Assembly (NCBI RefSeq): GCF_001524445.2
Contig: NZ_CP013417.1
Location: 1,550,001 to 1,614,000, forward strand
Reading direction: 5' to 3'
Length of the DNA: 64,000 bases
Origin: Burkholderia savannae
GTDB taxonomy: Bacteria; Pseudomonadota; Gammaproteobacteria; Burkholderiales; Burkholderiaceae
Positions 1 through 8,997 of this stretch are shown piece after piece. Under the pieces are notes generated by a model. It did no database searches, had not been told where the DNA came from, and saw nothing but the letters and a program-made list of their open reading frames with translations. The translations under genes were made by a program, and so were the position numbers. Every line of letters starts with the position of its first letter. The first letter of the stretch is position 1.

Positions 1-180
1 GAGCGTCGACGCGACGCCGGCCTCGGCGAGCGCGTCGCGAACCATTTCGATGAGGCCGAGATTCGGCACGCGGCTCGTCGTGTCGATCGACACGAGCCGT
101 TTCACCCACGGCAGGCTGATCGGCTCGGCGGACGAAGCGGATGGGGACGCGGACGGTGCCGTTGCGTCGAGAACGGGCAT
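1..180 (-). CDS. argE: Acetylornithine deacetylase, N-terminal 60 residues (partial at window edge)
   Basis: The reverse strand opens with ATG at 180 and stays open to base 1, giving 60 residues. The stretch LPWVKRLVSIDTTSRVPNLG is the typical N-terminus of Burkholderia ArgE/DapE-family M20 metallopeptidases, which remove the acetyl group from N-acetylornithine in arginine synthesis. The metal-binding residues lie beyond the window, so the choice of ArgE over other M20 members rests on this N-terminal similarity alone. The gene points away from the next one, and 700 bp without a gene separate them. Confidence 0.72.
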   Translation of the reverse strand, partial: MPVLDATAPSASPSASSAEPISLPWVKRLVSIDTTSRVPNLGLIEMVRDALAEAGVASTL

Positions 181-392
181 GGCGGGGCTCCGGCAGAGAG
201 GCGAACGAATGCAAAGATCATACTCAAAAACGATGCGGCCCGTCTTCGCGCGACGATTTGCGGCGCAGCATCCGGCGCGTCCGTGCGCGCGAGCGGGGCG
301 CGCGGGGGCGAATCGGCGCGAATTCGCTCGGGACGTGCGGGATGCGTTCGGCCGCGCGCGGCGTCATCGAGCGGCGAATCGGTTTCAATGGC

Positions 393-431
393 CGGTTTCG
401 ATTCGCGGTTTCGATTCGCGGTTTCGATGCG
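393..431. repeat. 13-bp tandem repeat, about 2.9 copies
   Basis: Unit cggtttcgattcg occurs at 393-405 and 406-418, with a third copy at 419-431 differing near its end. Read directly from the sequence; function unknown. Confidence 0.85.
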
Positions 432-669
432 TGGCTTCGACACGCGTCGCGGCCGATGCGTCGAGGAATCGCGGCGGTGGCGCAGTCGCCCACGATCTCG
501 GCTCTTCGCGATGCGCTCGTCGCGCGCGACGCTGCGCGGGCAGGAGGCTGCGCGATCGCGGAGAATCGAAACGATCCGCATCGACGGCCGAACGCGTCGC
601 GCCCGGCTGCGGGCCCGCAGCCGAATGCAGGCCGCGCAAGCCGGATCGAACGCGATTCGTTCCTCGCCG

Positions 670-713
670 TTTCGTCGCGGCTTTGTCCCGGCTTCGTCCC
701 GGCTTCGTCCCGG
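670..713. repeat. 11-bp tandem repeat, about 4 copies
   Basis: Unit cttcgtcccgg is repeated at 681-691 (one mismatch), 692-702 and 703-713, with a degenerate copy at 670-680. Possible variable-number locus. Confidence 0.8.
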
Positions 714-887
714 CGTGCGCACGAACATTCGTGGCTCGCGTCGACGCTTGACTTAGTTCCATTTAAGAACTTAGTATCCGGCTGATTACATCGGATGATG
801 TAATAGTTGCGGCGGCCGTCGCCGCCGCTCGACGCCACCCGCGCCTCGGACGCGTCGCGCGACCGGCCAGCAGGACAGGAGACGACG

Positions 888-1844
888 ATGAAGCATCTGC
901 AGATCGAGCGCAGCGGGCGCGTGCTGACGGTGAGTTTCGACAATCCGCCGCTGAACTTTCTCACGATGGCGATGATGCGCGAGTTCAAGCGCACACTCGA
1001 CGACATCGCGCGCGATGCGAGCATCGGCGCGGTTGTCGTCACGAGCGCGCGGCCCGGCGTGTTCCTCACGCATTTCGACGTCGGCGAGATCAAGGCCATC
1101 GCGCAAGGGCTGTCGATCGCGGTGCCGCCCGCCGTCACCGGCGCGATGATGCGCATCGAGTCCGCGTGCAGCCGCGTGCCGGGCGTGCGCAGGCTGATCG
1201 AGCGGACGCCGCTCGCGGGCGTCGCGCAAATGAATCTGTTTCACGAGGTGACCGCGCGCATGCGCGCGATGGACAAGGTGTTCATCGCGGCCGTCAACGG
1301 CCGTGCGATGGGCGGCGGCTGCGAGATCGCGCTCGCGTGCGATCTGCGGCTGATGGCGGACGGCAGCGTCGACGGCGGGCAGATTCTCGCGCAGCCGGAA
1401 ATCTTCATCGGCCTCTTGCCGGGCGGCGGCGGCACGCAGATGCTCGCGCGCTCGGTCGGCATCGCGCGCGCGTTGGAGCTGTGCCTCGACGGCCGCCTGC
1501 TGTCGCCGCGCGAGGCGTTCGAGCTCGGCCTCGTCAATCGCGTCGTGCCGGGCGAGCGTCTGCGCGATGAGACGATGGCGCTCGCCGAGCGTCTCGCGCG
1601 GCGGGCGAGCCATTCGGTTCGCGCGATCAAGCGCGCGATCTACGATGGCGCGTCGCTGCCGTTTCGCGACGGGATGGCGGTGGAGAAGGCCGGGTTCCTG
1701 TCGGCGGCGACGCAGGGCCGCACGCGGCACGCGATGGCCGCGTACGCGGATCACGTGTCGTCGTTGATCGAAGATGGGGAAGATATCAGCGTCGATCAAC
1801 TGCGCACGTGGATCGACGGGGTGGCCGTCGATTTTTCCCGTTAG
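888..1844 (+). CDS. Enoyl-CoA hydratase/isomerase family protein
   Basis: A 318-residue crotonase-fold protein. The oxyanion-hole segments are visible: the first around VVVTSARPGVFLTHFDVGE and the second as AVNGRAMGGGCEIALACDLR, followed by PEIFIGLLPGGGGTQML with the glycine-rich loop usual in the family. These enzymes hydrate or isomerise acyl-CoA thioesters, typically in beta-oxidation. An upstream in-frame start at 807 exists, but ATG 888 is preceded by an AGGAGA-type ribosome site and begins MKHLQIERSGRVLTVSFDNPP, a normal family start. The substrate cannot be told from sequence. Confidence 0.88.
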   Translation: MKHLQIERSGRVLTVSFDNPPLNFLTMAMMREFKRTLDDIARDASIGAVVVTSARPGVFLTHFDVGEIKAIAQGLSIAVPPAVTGAMMRIESACSRVPGVRRLIERTPLAGVAQMNLFHEVTARMRAMDKVFIAAVNGRAMGGGCEIALACDLRLMADGSVDGGQILAQPEIFIGLLPGGGGTQMLARSVGIARALELCLDGRLLSPREAFELGLVNRVVPGERLRDETMALAERLARRASHSVRAIKRAIYDGASLPFRDGMAVEKAGFLSAATQGRTRHAMAAYADHVSSLIEDGEDISVDQLRTWIDGVAVDFSR

Positions 1845-2187
1845 CGCCGGCGCGCCGGGCGGACGGCTGTTCGACCGCCGTCGAGGCTTGTCGGTCGCGC
1901 CACGCGCGAAGGGGCGCCATGACGCCGGGCGGCGGAACGGACGCCATGCGATGCGCCGGACGCGTTCGACATCCGCGCGGCATCATTCGGCGCCGATGTG
2001 TCGCGCCGGCCCTTCGCCGGCCTTTGCGCACCGCGATTCGCACCGCGATTCATGCGCCGCGAGCGAAATGTCGTCAGCAATGGGCCGCGGCCGATGCGCC
2101 GTGCGCATGCAGCCCGGCGCGGCCGCGCGCGCGACGTGCGGCGTGCTTCGCCTCGGTGTGGCGAACAGGGCGCAAAAGACGGCCATC
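1845..2187. other. Intergenic region, nothing recognised
   Basis: About 340 bp between the convergent hydratase gene and mfd. No convincing open frame, RNA gene or terminator was seen before the heptamer repeat begins at 2188. Confidence 0.5.
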
Positions 2188-2306
2188 GACCACCGGCTAC
2201 CGGCTACCGGCTACCGGCTACCGGCTACCGACTACCGACTACCGACTACCGACTACCGACTACCGACCGCCGACCACCGACCACCGACCACCGACCACCG
2301 ACTACC
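2188..2306. repeat. Heptanucleotide tandem repeat, 17 units, overlapping the mfd stop codon
   Basis: Seventeen consecutive 7-bp units with consensus GRCYRCC: one gaccacc, five ggctacc (2195-2229), five gactacc (2230-2264), one gaccgcc, four gaccacc (2272-2299) and one gactacc (2300-2306). The blocks of identical variants suggest stepwise duplication. The final unit supplies the mfd stop codon (complement of cta, 2302-2304). Arrays of this kind are used as VNTR typing loci in the B. pseudomallei group. Confidence 0.95.
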
Positions 2307-5300
2307 GCGCCGCCGCCTGCGCGCGCGACTGCTGCGGCTGGCCGAGCGCGCGCAGCGTTTCCTTCACCGTCGACACGCGTACCGCGAGGTCCGGCGTGCG
2401 CGTCTCGATCCGCAGCTTGTCCTGGCCCGCGAGCTTGACGTGCCGGTGCTTCTGCACCATCTCGATGATCCGCATCGGATCGATCGGCGGATTCGGCACG
2501 AACTGCAGCCCGATCGCGGCCTCGCTCGCGTCGATCTTCACGATGCCGAGCGGCTTCGCGGCAAGCCGCAGCCGGTGCGTCTCGACGAGCGCGTGCGCCT
2601 GCGGCGGCAGCTTGCCGAAGCGGTCGATCAGCTCTTCCTGGATGCCGTCGATCGCATCGCCGTGCTCGCAGTTCGCGAGCCGCTTGTACAGCGACAGCCG
2701 CTCCTGCACGTCGCCGCAATAGTCGGCGGGCAGGATCGCGGGCGCATGCAGGTTGATCTCGGTCGTCGCGGCGAGCGGCGCGGTGAGGTCGGGCTCCTTG
2801 CCGTTCTTCAGCGCCTTCACCGCGTCGTTGAGCATTTCGGTGTAGAGCTGGAAGCCGATCTCGTGAATCTCGCCCGACTGCTTGTCGCCTAGCACTTCGC
2901 CCGTGCCGCGGATCTCGAGGTCGTGCATCGCGAGGTAGAAGCCCGAGCCGAGCTCCTCCATCTGCTGAATCGCCTCCAGGCGACGCTGCGCCTGTTTCGT
3001 CAGCGCCTGCGGATCGTGGACGAGCAGGTACGCGTACGCCTGGTGGTGCGAGCGGCCGACGCGCCCGCGCAACTGATGCAGTTGCGCGAGGCCGAACTTG
3101 TCGGCGCGGTGCATGATGATCGTGTTGGCGCTCGGCACGTCGATGCCGGTTTCGATGATGGTCGTGCAGAGGAGCACGTTCGCGCGCTGCGCGACGAAAT
3201 CGCGCATCACGCGCTCGAGCTCGCGCTCGTGCATCTGGCCGTGCGCGATCACGATGCGCGCCTCGGGCACGAGCACCTCGAGCATCGCGCGGCGGTTCTC
3301 GATCGTCTCGACCTCGTTGTGCAGGAAATACACTTGGCCGCCGCGCTTGAGCTCGCGCAGCATCGCCTCGCGGATCACGCTCTCTTCCTCGCGGCGCACG
3401 AAGGTCTTGATCGCGAGCCGTTTCTGCGGCGCGGTGGCGATCACGGAGAAGTCGCGCAAGCCTTCGAGCGCCATGCCGAGCGTGCGCGGGATCGGCGTCG
3501 CGGTCAGCGTGAGCACGTCGACCTCCGCGCGCAGCGCCTTCAGCGCCTCCTTCTGGCGCACGCCGAAGCGGTGCTCCTCGTCGATGATCACGAGGCCGAG
3601 CCGCTTGAACTGCACGTCCGACGACAGCAGCTTGTGCGTGCCGATCACGACGTCGACGCTGCCTTCGTTGATCTGCGCGATCGCCGCGTTCACTTCCTTC
3701 GTCGACTTGAAGCGCGACAGCTCGGCGACCCTCACGGGCCAGTCGGCGAAGCGGTCGATGAAGGTCTGCGTGTGCTGCTCGGCGAGCAGCGTCGTCGGCG
3801 ACAGGAGCGCAACCTGCTTGCCGCCCATCACCGCGATGAACGCCGCGCGCAGCGCGACCTCGGTCTTGCCGAAGCCGACGTCGCCGCACACGAGGCGGTC
3901 CATCGGCTTGCCGCTCGTCATGTCGCCGATCACGGCCGCGATCGCCGCGGCCTGGTCGGGCGTTTCCTCGAAGCCGAAGCTGTCGGCGAACTTCACGTAG
4001 TCGCGCGGTTCGAGCGCGAACGCGTGACCCTCGCGCGCCGCGCGGCGCGCATAGAGGTTCAGGAGCTCGGCCGCCGTGTCGCGGATCTGCTGCGCCGCGC
4101 GGCGCTTCGCGCGCTCCCACTGGCCGGAGCCGAGCGCGTGCAGCGGCGCGCTGTCCGGATCGGCGCCGCTGTAGCGCGAGATCACGTGCAACTGCGCGAC
4201 GGGCACGTACAGCTTGCTGTCGCTCGCGTATTCGAGATGCAGGAACTCGGTCTCGCCTTCGCCGAGATCCATCGACACGAGGCCCATGTAGCGGCCGATC
4301 CCGTGCTGCGCATGGACGACCGGATCGCCCACCTTCAGCTCGGACAGGTCGCGCACCATCGCGTCGACGTTGCTCGCCTGCTCCTGGCGGCGGCGTCCCG
4401 CGCGGCGGCCGAGCGCGCCGTACAGCTCGGTCTCGGTGACGATCGCGTAGCCTTCGCCCGGCACCGCGAAGCCGTTCGCGAGCGGCGCGACGCCGAGCGC
4501 GAAGCGCTCGTCGCTCTCGAGCCACGCGGCGAAGCTGTCGCTGCCCGCGGGCCGCAGATGGTGCTCGGCGAACAGTTGCGCGATCGTCTCGCGGCGGCCG
4601 GCCGATTCGACGGTGAAGAGCACGCGGTTCTTCGTCGTGTCGAGATACGCGGCGAGCGCGGCGAGCGGCGCGTCCGAGTGGCGCTCGAGCGCGAGGTTCG
4701 GCAGCGGCGCCGCCCAGCCGCCCGACGGTTGCGCGGGCAGCGCGACGCGCGCGAACGGCTTCGCGAGCGTGTAGAAATCGTCGTCGGACAAGAAAAGGCG
4801 CTGCGGCTCGAGGATCGGCCGCTCGCGATCGTGCGACAGGAACGCGTAGCGCTGCTTGGTGTCGGCCGTGAAGCGCCGGATCGCCGTGTCGAGATCGCCC
4901 GCGAACACGAGATGCGCGCCGTCGGGCAAGTAGTGAAACAGCGTCGCCGTCTCGTCGAAGAAGAGCGGCAGATAGTATTCGATGCCGGCCGACGGCACGC
5001 CGTTGCCGATGTCCTTGTAGATCGGCGCGCGGCTCGGGTCGCCCTCGAAGGTCTCGCGCCAGCGGCTTCGGAACGCGGTGCGCGCGGCTTCGTCGAACGG
5101 GAACTCGCGGCCGGGCAAAAGGCGCACGTCGCGCACCGGGTAGAGGCTGCGTTGCGTGTCCGGATCGAACGCGCGGATCGAATCGACCTGGTCGTCGAAC
5201 AGGTCGATCCGGTACGGCAGCGGCGAGCCCATCGGGAACAGGTCGATCAGCGAGCCGCGCACGCAGTATTCGCCGGGGCGCACGACCTGGCTCACGTGCT

Positions 5301-5775
5301 CGTAGCCGGCGAGCGTCAATTGCGCCTTCAGCTTCGCCTCGTCGAGCCGCTCGCCCTGCGTGAACGCGAACGTGTACGCGGCGAGGAACGACGCGGGCGG
5401 CATCCGGTAGAGCGCCGTCGTCGCGGGCACGAGCAGGATGTCGCAGCGGCCTTCGCCGAGGTCGTGCAGCGTGGCGAGCCGCTCGGAGACGAGATCCTGG
5501 TGCGGCGAGAACGTGTCGTACGGCAGCGTCTCCCAGTCGGGCAGCACGCGCACGCGCGCGTCGGGCGCGAAGTAGCCGAGCTCGTGCGCGAGCCGCTGCG
5601 CGTCGACCGCGTTCGCGCAGATCACGGCGAGAAGCGGCACCTGCGCGCGGTGCGCGGCGAGGTAGCGGGCGATGACGAGCGCGTCGGCGGAGCCGTGCGC
5701 ACCGTCGAACGCAAAGCGTTGGCCCGCCTTGACGAGCGCGACGGGGGACTGCGAAGGAGAGGCGTTGTCTGACAT
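2302..5775 (-). CDS. mfd: Transcription-repair coupling factor Mfd
   Basis: 1157 residues, the normal length for Mfd. It displaces RNA polymerase stalled at DNA lesions and recruits UvrA. Seen in order: UvrB-homology modules at the N-terminus, an RNA-polymerase interaction domain around residues 460-560 (KVGDPVVHAQHGIGRYMGL), then a RecG-like SF2 translocase with Walker A GDVGFGKTE, the DEEH box in VIIDEEHRFG and motif TATPIPRTL, and a C-terminal domain. ATG 5775 (MSDNASPSQSP) gives the standard N-terminus; the frame is open further upstream but that part lies over the divergent ispD promoter. The stop codon lies in the heptamer repeat. Confidence 0.97.
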   Translation of the reverse strand: MSDNASPSQSPVALVKAGQRFAFDGAHGSADALVIARYLAAHRAQVPLLAVICANAVDAQRLAHELGYFAPDARVRVLPDWETLPYDTFSPHQDLVSERLATLHDLGEGRCDILLVPATTALYRMPPASFLAAYTFAFTQGERLDEAKLKAQLTLAGYEHVSQVVRPGEYCVRGSLIDLFPMGSPLPYRIDLFDDQVDSIRAFDPDTQRSLYPVRDVRLLPGREFPFDEAARTAFRSRWRETFEGDPSRAPIYKDIGNGVPSAGIEYYLPLFFDETATLFHYLPDGAHLVFAGDLDTAIRRFTADTKQRYAFLSHDRERPILEPQRLFLSDDDFYTLAKPFARVALPAQPSGGWAAPLPNLALERHSDAPLAALAAYLDTTKNRVLFTVESAGRRETIAQLFAEHHLRPAGSDSFAAWLESDERFALGVAPLANGFAVPGEGYAIVTETELYGALGRRAGRRRQEQASNVDAMVRDLSELKVGDPVVHAQHGIGRYMGLVSMDLGEGETEFLHLEYASDSKLYVPVAQLHVISRYSGADPDSAPLHALGSGQWERAKRRAAQQIRDTAAELLNLYARRAAREGHAFALEPRDYVKFADSFGFEETPDQAAAIAAVIGDMTSGKPMDRLVCGDVGFGKTEVALRAAFIAVMGGKQVALLSPTTLLAEQHTQTFIDRFADWPVRVAELSRFKSTKEVNAAIAQINEGSVDVVIGTHKLLSSDVQFKRLGLVIIDEEHRFGVRQKEALKALRAEVDVLTLTATPIPRTLGMALEGLRDFSVIATAPQKRLAIKTFVRREEESVIREAMLRELKRGGQVYFLHNEVETIENRRAMLEVLVPEARIVIAHGQMHERELERVMRDFVAQRANVLLCTTIIETGIDVPSANTIIMHRADKFGLAQLHQLRGRVGRSHHQAYAYLLVHDPQALTKQAQRRLEAIQQMEELGSGFYLAMHDLEIRGTGEVLGDKQSGEIHEIGFQLYTEMLNDAVKALKNGKEPDLTAPLAATTEINLHAPAILPADYCGDVQERLSLYKRLANCEHGDAIDGIQEELIDRFGKLPPQAHALVETHRLRLAAKPLGIVKIDASEAAIGLQFVPNPPIDPMRIIEMVQKHRHVKLAGQDKLRIETRTPDLAVRVSTVKETLRALGQPQQSRAQAAAR

Positions 5776-5777
5776 AA

Positions 5778-6602
<825 letters not shown>

Positions 6603-6642
6603 ACCGAATTTTCACCATCGCATCACACTCGGATCGAATCAC

Positions 6643-7131
6643 ATGGATTTCAGAATCGGACAAGGCTACGACGTGCACCAGCTCGTTCCCGGACGCCCGC
6701 TCATCATCGGCGGCGTGACGATCCCGTACGAGCGGGGGCTCCTCGGCCACTCGGACGCGGACGTGCTGCTGCACGCGATCACCGACGCGCTGTTCGGCGC
6801 GGCGGCGCTCGGCGACATCGGCCGTCATTTTTCCGACACCGATCCGCACTTCAAAGGCGCCGACAGCCGCGCGCTCTTGCGCGAATGCGCGGCGCGCGTC
6901 GCGCGGGCGGGCTTTTCGATCCGCAACGTCGACAGCACGATCATCGCGCAGGCGCCGAAGCTCGCGCCGCACATCGACGCGATGCGCGCGAACATCGCGG
7001 CCGATCTCGGCTTACCGCTCGATCGCGTGAACGTGAAGGCGAAGACGAACGAGAAGCTCGGCTACCTCGGCCGCGGCGAAGGGATCGAGGCGCAGGCGGC
7101 GGCGCTCGTCGTGCGCGAAGCGGCGGCGTAG
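6643..7131 (+). CDS. ispF: 2-C-methyl-D-erythritol 2,4-cyclodiphosphate synthase
   Basis: 162 residues, full length for IspF, which closes the cyclodiphosphate ring two steps after IspD. The zinc ligands are visible in GYDVHQL (Asp/His) and in [10 protein letters not shown]; the [12 protein letters not shown] loop and [16 protein letters not shown] near the C-terminus are signatures of the family. ATG 6643 begins [12 protein letters not shown], the standard start. Pairing with ispD supports a two-gene operon. Confidence 0.97.
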   Translation: MDFRIGQGYDVHQLVPGRPLIIGGVTIPYERGLLGHSDADVLLHAITDALFGAAALGDIGRHFSDTDPHFKGADSRALLRECAARVARAGFSIRNVDSTIIAQAPKLAPHIDAMRANIAADLGLPLDRVNVKAKTNEKLGYLGRGEGIEAQAAALVVREAAA

Positions 7132-7535
7132 GCGGGCGGGATCGGCGTGACGGGCGGGAACGGCGGGAACGGCGGCGTGAGCCGCATGCGCAGTGGCATC
7201 GGCGGCCGGCGCGGCGCGGACGGCGCGCGTATCCGGCCGTGGAGAGGCTGAGCCGAGGCGGGCGGCGGCGCTTCTTGTCGCGGGCAATCGGCTCGGCGCA
7301 GGCCGCGCGACACAGGCCGAACAGCCACACAGCCGCACAAGCCACACAGCCGCCGCAACCGTTCGAACTGGCGAGGGCGCTCGAGGCCGCCCGCCTCACG
7401 CGACCGATGCGGTTCGGCGTGCGACGCAGGCAAGCGCGCCGGCCGTCATCAACCGAAGCAGCCGATCGGTTTGATCGAAGCGCAGGAAGCCTGCCATCAC
7501 GCTTCGCCGCGCGGGTCATTCCACCGCACGCGCGC
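7132..7535. other. Intergenic region, nothing recognised
   Basis: About 400 bp after ispF. The open frames here are low-complexity and arginine-rich and do not look coding. The region ends in the strong hairpin at 7536-7578. Confidence 0.5.
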
Positions 7536-7578
7536 AAACGAAAACGCCACGCGCAATTGCCGCGTGGCGTTTTCGTTT
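7536..7578. terminator. Bidirectional terminator between ispF and ahpD
   Basis: A perfect 18-bp inverted repeat: aaacgaaaacgccacgcg at 7536-7553 and its complement at 7561-7578, with a 7-base loop. The AT-rich arm ends give a U-run on either strand. It lies between the convergent ispF and ahpD genes. Confidence 0.9.
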
Positions 7579-7645
7579 CGGCGGCCGCATTCGCGCATTC
7601 GCGATTGCGCGCGCCGACGGCGCTCCGTATCCCGCTTATTTGCCC

Positions 7646-8173
7646 TTACTTGCCTTCGGCCGCAATCACCTGCGCGGCGGCATTGATCACCGACGCGATC
7701 CGGCCGACGTCGCGCAGCTGCGTGACGGTCATCCCTTGTTCGTTCTTCAGCAGCGCGTAGTGCGACTTCACGCAGAAGTGGCACTTGCCGACGATCGACG
7801 CGGCGAGCGCGTACATCTCGAACTTGCGCTTGTCGACGCCGCCGTGCGACGCGTACGCGCCCATCCGCAGCTCGGCGCGCTGCGTTTTCAGATCGGCGTC
7901 GTCGGCCATCTCGACGTACGGATACCAGGTGTTGTTCATCCCCATCAGCGCGGCCGCCGTCAGCGCCGCGTTGGTTTCCTCGGGAGACAGCACGCCGGCT
8001 TCGCGGATCGCCGTGACGAGCGCCGGGCTTTTCGCGGCGAACGCCGCCGCGAGCGCCGCGCCCACCGCGTCCGTGCCTTCGAGCGACGAGCGCGAGATCG
8101 TGCCGTCGAGGTTCAGGCGAATGTCCTTCGCGTAGTCGGGAATGAGCGCCTTAATCGAATCGATGAATTCCAT
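7646..8173 (-). CDS. ahpD: Alkyl hydroperoxide reductase AhpD
   Basis: 175 residues of the carboxymuconolactone decarboxylase fold. The redox pair C131-x-x-C134 with H138 (KCHFCVKSH) is at the positions known for mycobacterial AhpD, where it passes electrons to AhpC. It lies 77 bp downstream of ahpC in the same direction with a hairpin in between, so it is probably expressed at a lower level from the ahpC transcript. Confidence 0.95.
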   Translation of the reverse strand: MEFIDSIKALIPDYAKDIRLNLDGTISRSSLEGTDAVGAALAAAFAAKSPALVTAIREAGVLSPEETNAALTAAALMGMNNTWYPYVEMADDADLKTQRAELRMGAYASHGGVDKRKFEMYALAASIVGKCHFCVKSHYALLKNEQGMTVTQLRDVGRIASVINAAAQVIAAEGK

Positions 8174-8201
8174 TGATATCTCCTATGATTGGGCCGTTAA
8201 A

Positions 8202-8236
8202 AAAGCCCGCAGGCAAGACACAGCGCCGCGGGCTTT
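8202..8236 (-). terminator. Hairpin between ahpC and ahpD (partial terminator)
   Basis: Stem aaagcccgc (8202-8210) with gcgggcttt (8228-8236), and on the minus strand the stem runs into a T-tract. As ahpD follows in the same direction, it probably acts as an attenuator that sets the AhpC:AhpD ratio. Confidence 0.75.
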
Positions 8237-8250
8237 CGTGCATCGAACGC

Positions 8251-8799
8251 TTACAGCGTCGCGCCGCCGATCGCGCGGTTGCACGGGCAGAGCTCGTCCG
8301 TTTGCAGGCCGTCGAGAATGCGCAGGATTTCTGCCGGGCTGCGGCCGACGTTCAGGTTGTTCACCGACACGTGCTGGATCGTGTTGTCCGGGTCGACGAT
8401 GAACGTCGCGCGCAGGGCGACGCCCGCTTCCTTGTCGCGCACGCCGAGCTGGTCGATCAGTTCGCCCTTGACGTCGCCGAACGAGTAGTGGTTCAGCTTG
8501 TCGAGATCCTTGTGCTCACGGCGCCATGCGAGCTTGACGAATTCGTTGTCCGAGCTGCCGCCGAGCAGCACGGCGTCGCGCTCTTCGAACTGCTTCGTGA
8601 GCTTCGCGAATTCGACGATTTCGGTCGGGCAGACGAACGTGAAGTCCTTCGGGTAGAAGTAGACGATCTTCCACTTGCCCGGGAACGACGCTTCGGTGAC
8701 GGTCTCGAAAGCCGACTGGCCGTTTTCTTCGTGGTTGTTGAAGCCCGGCTTCGCGGCCACAACGGTGAAAGCTTCGAGTTTATCGCCCACGGTCTTCAT
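8251..8799 (-). CDS. ahpC: Peroxiredoxin AhpC
   Basis: 182 residues. Reduces peroxides through Cys57 in KDFTFVCPTE. The C-terminal resolving cysteines C171 and C173 (ELCPCN) match the AhpD-dependent AhpC type known from mycobacteria, not the AhpF-dependent enterobacterial type. ATG 8799 (MKTVGDKLEAF) is the standard start; an in-frame ATG 36 bases upstream is less likely. AhpD downstream is the expected electron donor. Promoter and possible OxyR site lie upstream. Confidence 0.96.
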   Translation of the reverse strand: MKTVGDKLEAFTVVAAKPGFNNHEENGQSAFETVTEASFPGKWKIVYFYPKDFTFVCPTEIVEFAKLTKQFEERDAVLLGGSSDNEFVKLAWRREHKDLDKLNHYSFGDVKGELIDQLGVRDKEAGVALRATFIVDPDNTIQHVSVNNLNVGRSPAEILRILDGLQTDELCPCNRAIGGATL

Positions 8800-8887
8800 G
8801 CGGATGCTCCTGTATGAGTTGAAAAGAAATGCCACCTGCGGTCAAGCTACCGATGCGCTGCAACGTTTCCGTGACAGCATGGGCAAA

Positions 8888-8916
8888 ACTATAACGCTAT
8901 TATATTATTCTTTCAA
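8888..8916 (-). promoter_or_regulatory. ahpC promoter (sigma-70 type)
   Basis: On the minus strand: -35 TTGAAA (8916-8911), 17-bp spacer, -10 TATAGT (8893-8888). Both boxes differ from consensus at one position. It sits in the AT-rich patch about 90 bp upstream of ahpC. Confidence 0.8.
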
Positions 8917-8942
8917 TAGATTTTAACTAACGACTCTCATAG
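8916..8942. promoter_or_regulatory. Possible OxyR site upstream of ahpC
   Basis: ATAG-N7-CTAA followed 8 bp later by another ATAG. The OxyR consensus is ATAG-N7-CTAT-N7-ATAG-N7-CTAT; three of the four half-elements are recognisable here, directly upstream of the -35 box. Inferred from motif and position only. Confidence 0.4.
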
Positions 8943-8997
8943 AAAAATTCAAAGACGTCGATAGGGTTCGACCACCGAATGGGGGAGTCGTCGTGCG

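Larger units (their letters stand above)
181..887. other. Gene-free stretch with two short tandem repeats
   Basis: No frame here has convincing coding character; several overlapping arginine-rich open frames on both strands are what GC-rich non-coding DNA produces. It holds a 13-bp repeat (393-431) and an 11-bp repeat (670-713). It must contain the promoters of the divergent argE and the enoyl-CoA hydratase gene. An AT-richer patch at 748-805 is the likeliest promoter site for the rightward gene. Confidence 0.6.

Noticed and set aside
50..785. Several overlapping frames upstream of the hydratase gene
   Set aside because: All are low-complexity Arg/Ala sequences in different frames over the same bases; no ribosome site and no consistent codon bias.
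2188..2306. Heptamer array as a CRISPR
   Set aside because: Units are 7 bp with no spacers. No CRISPR array or cas gene was seen anywhere in the window.
2923..5772. Very long open frame on the plus strand across mfd
   Set aside because: It is antisense to a clear full-length Mfd; its product is Arg/Glu/Val-rich with no fold pattern. Such frames are usual opposite GC-rich genes.
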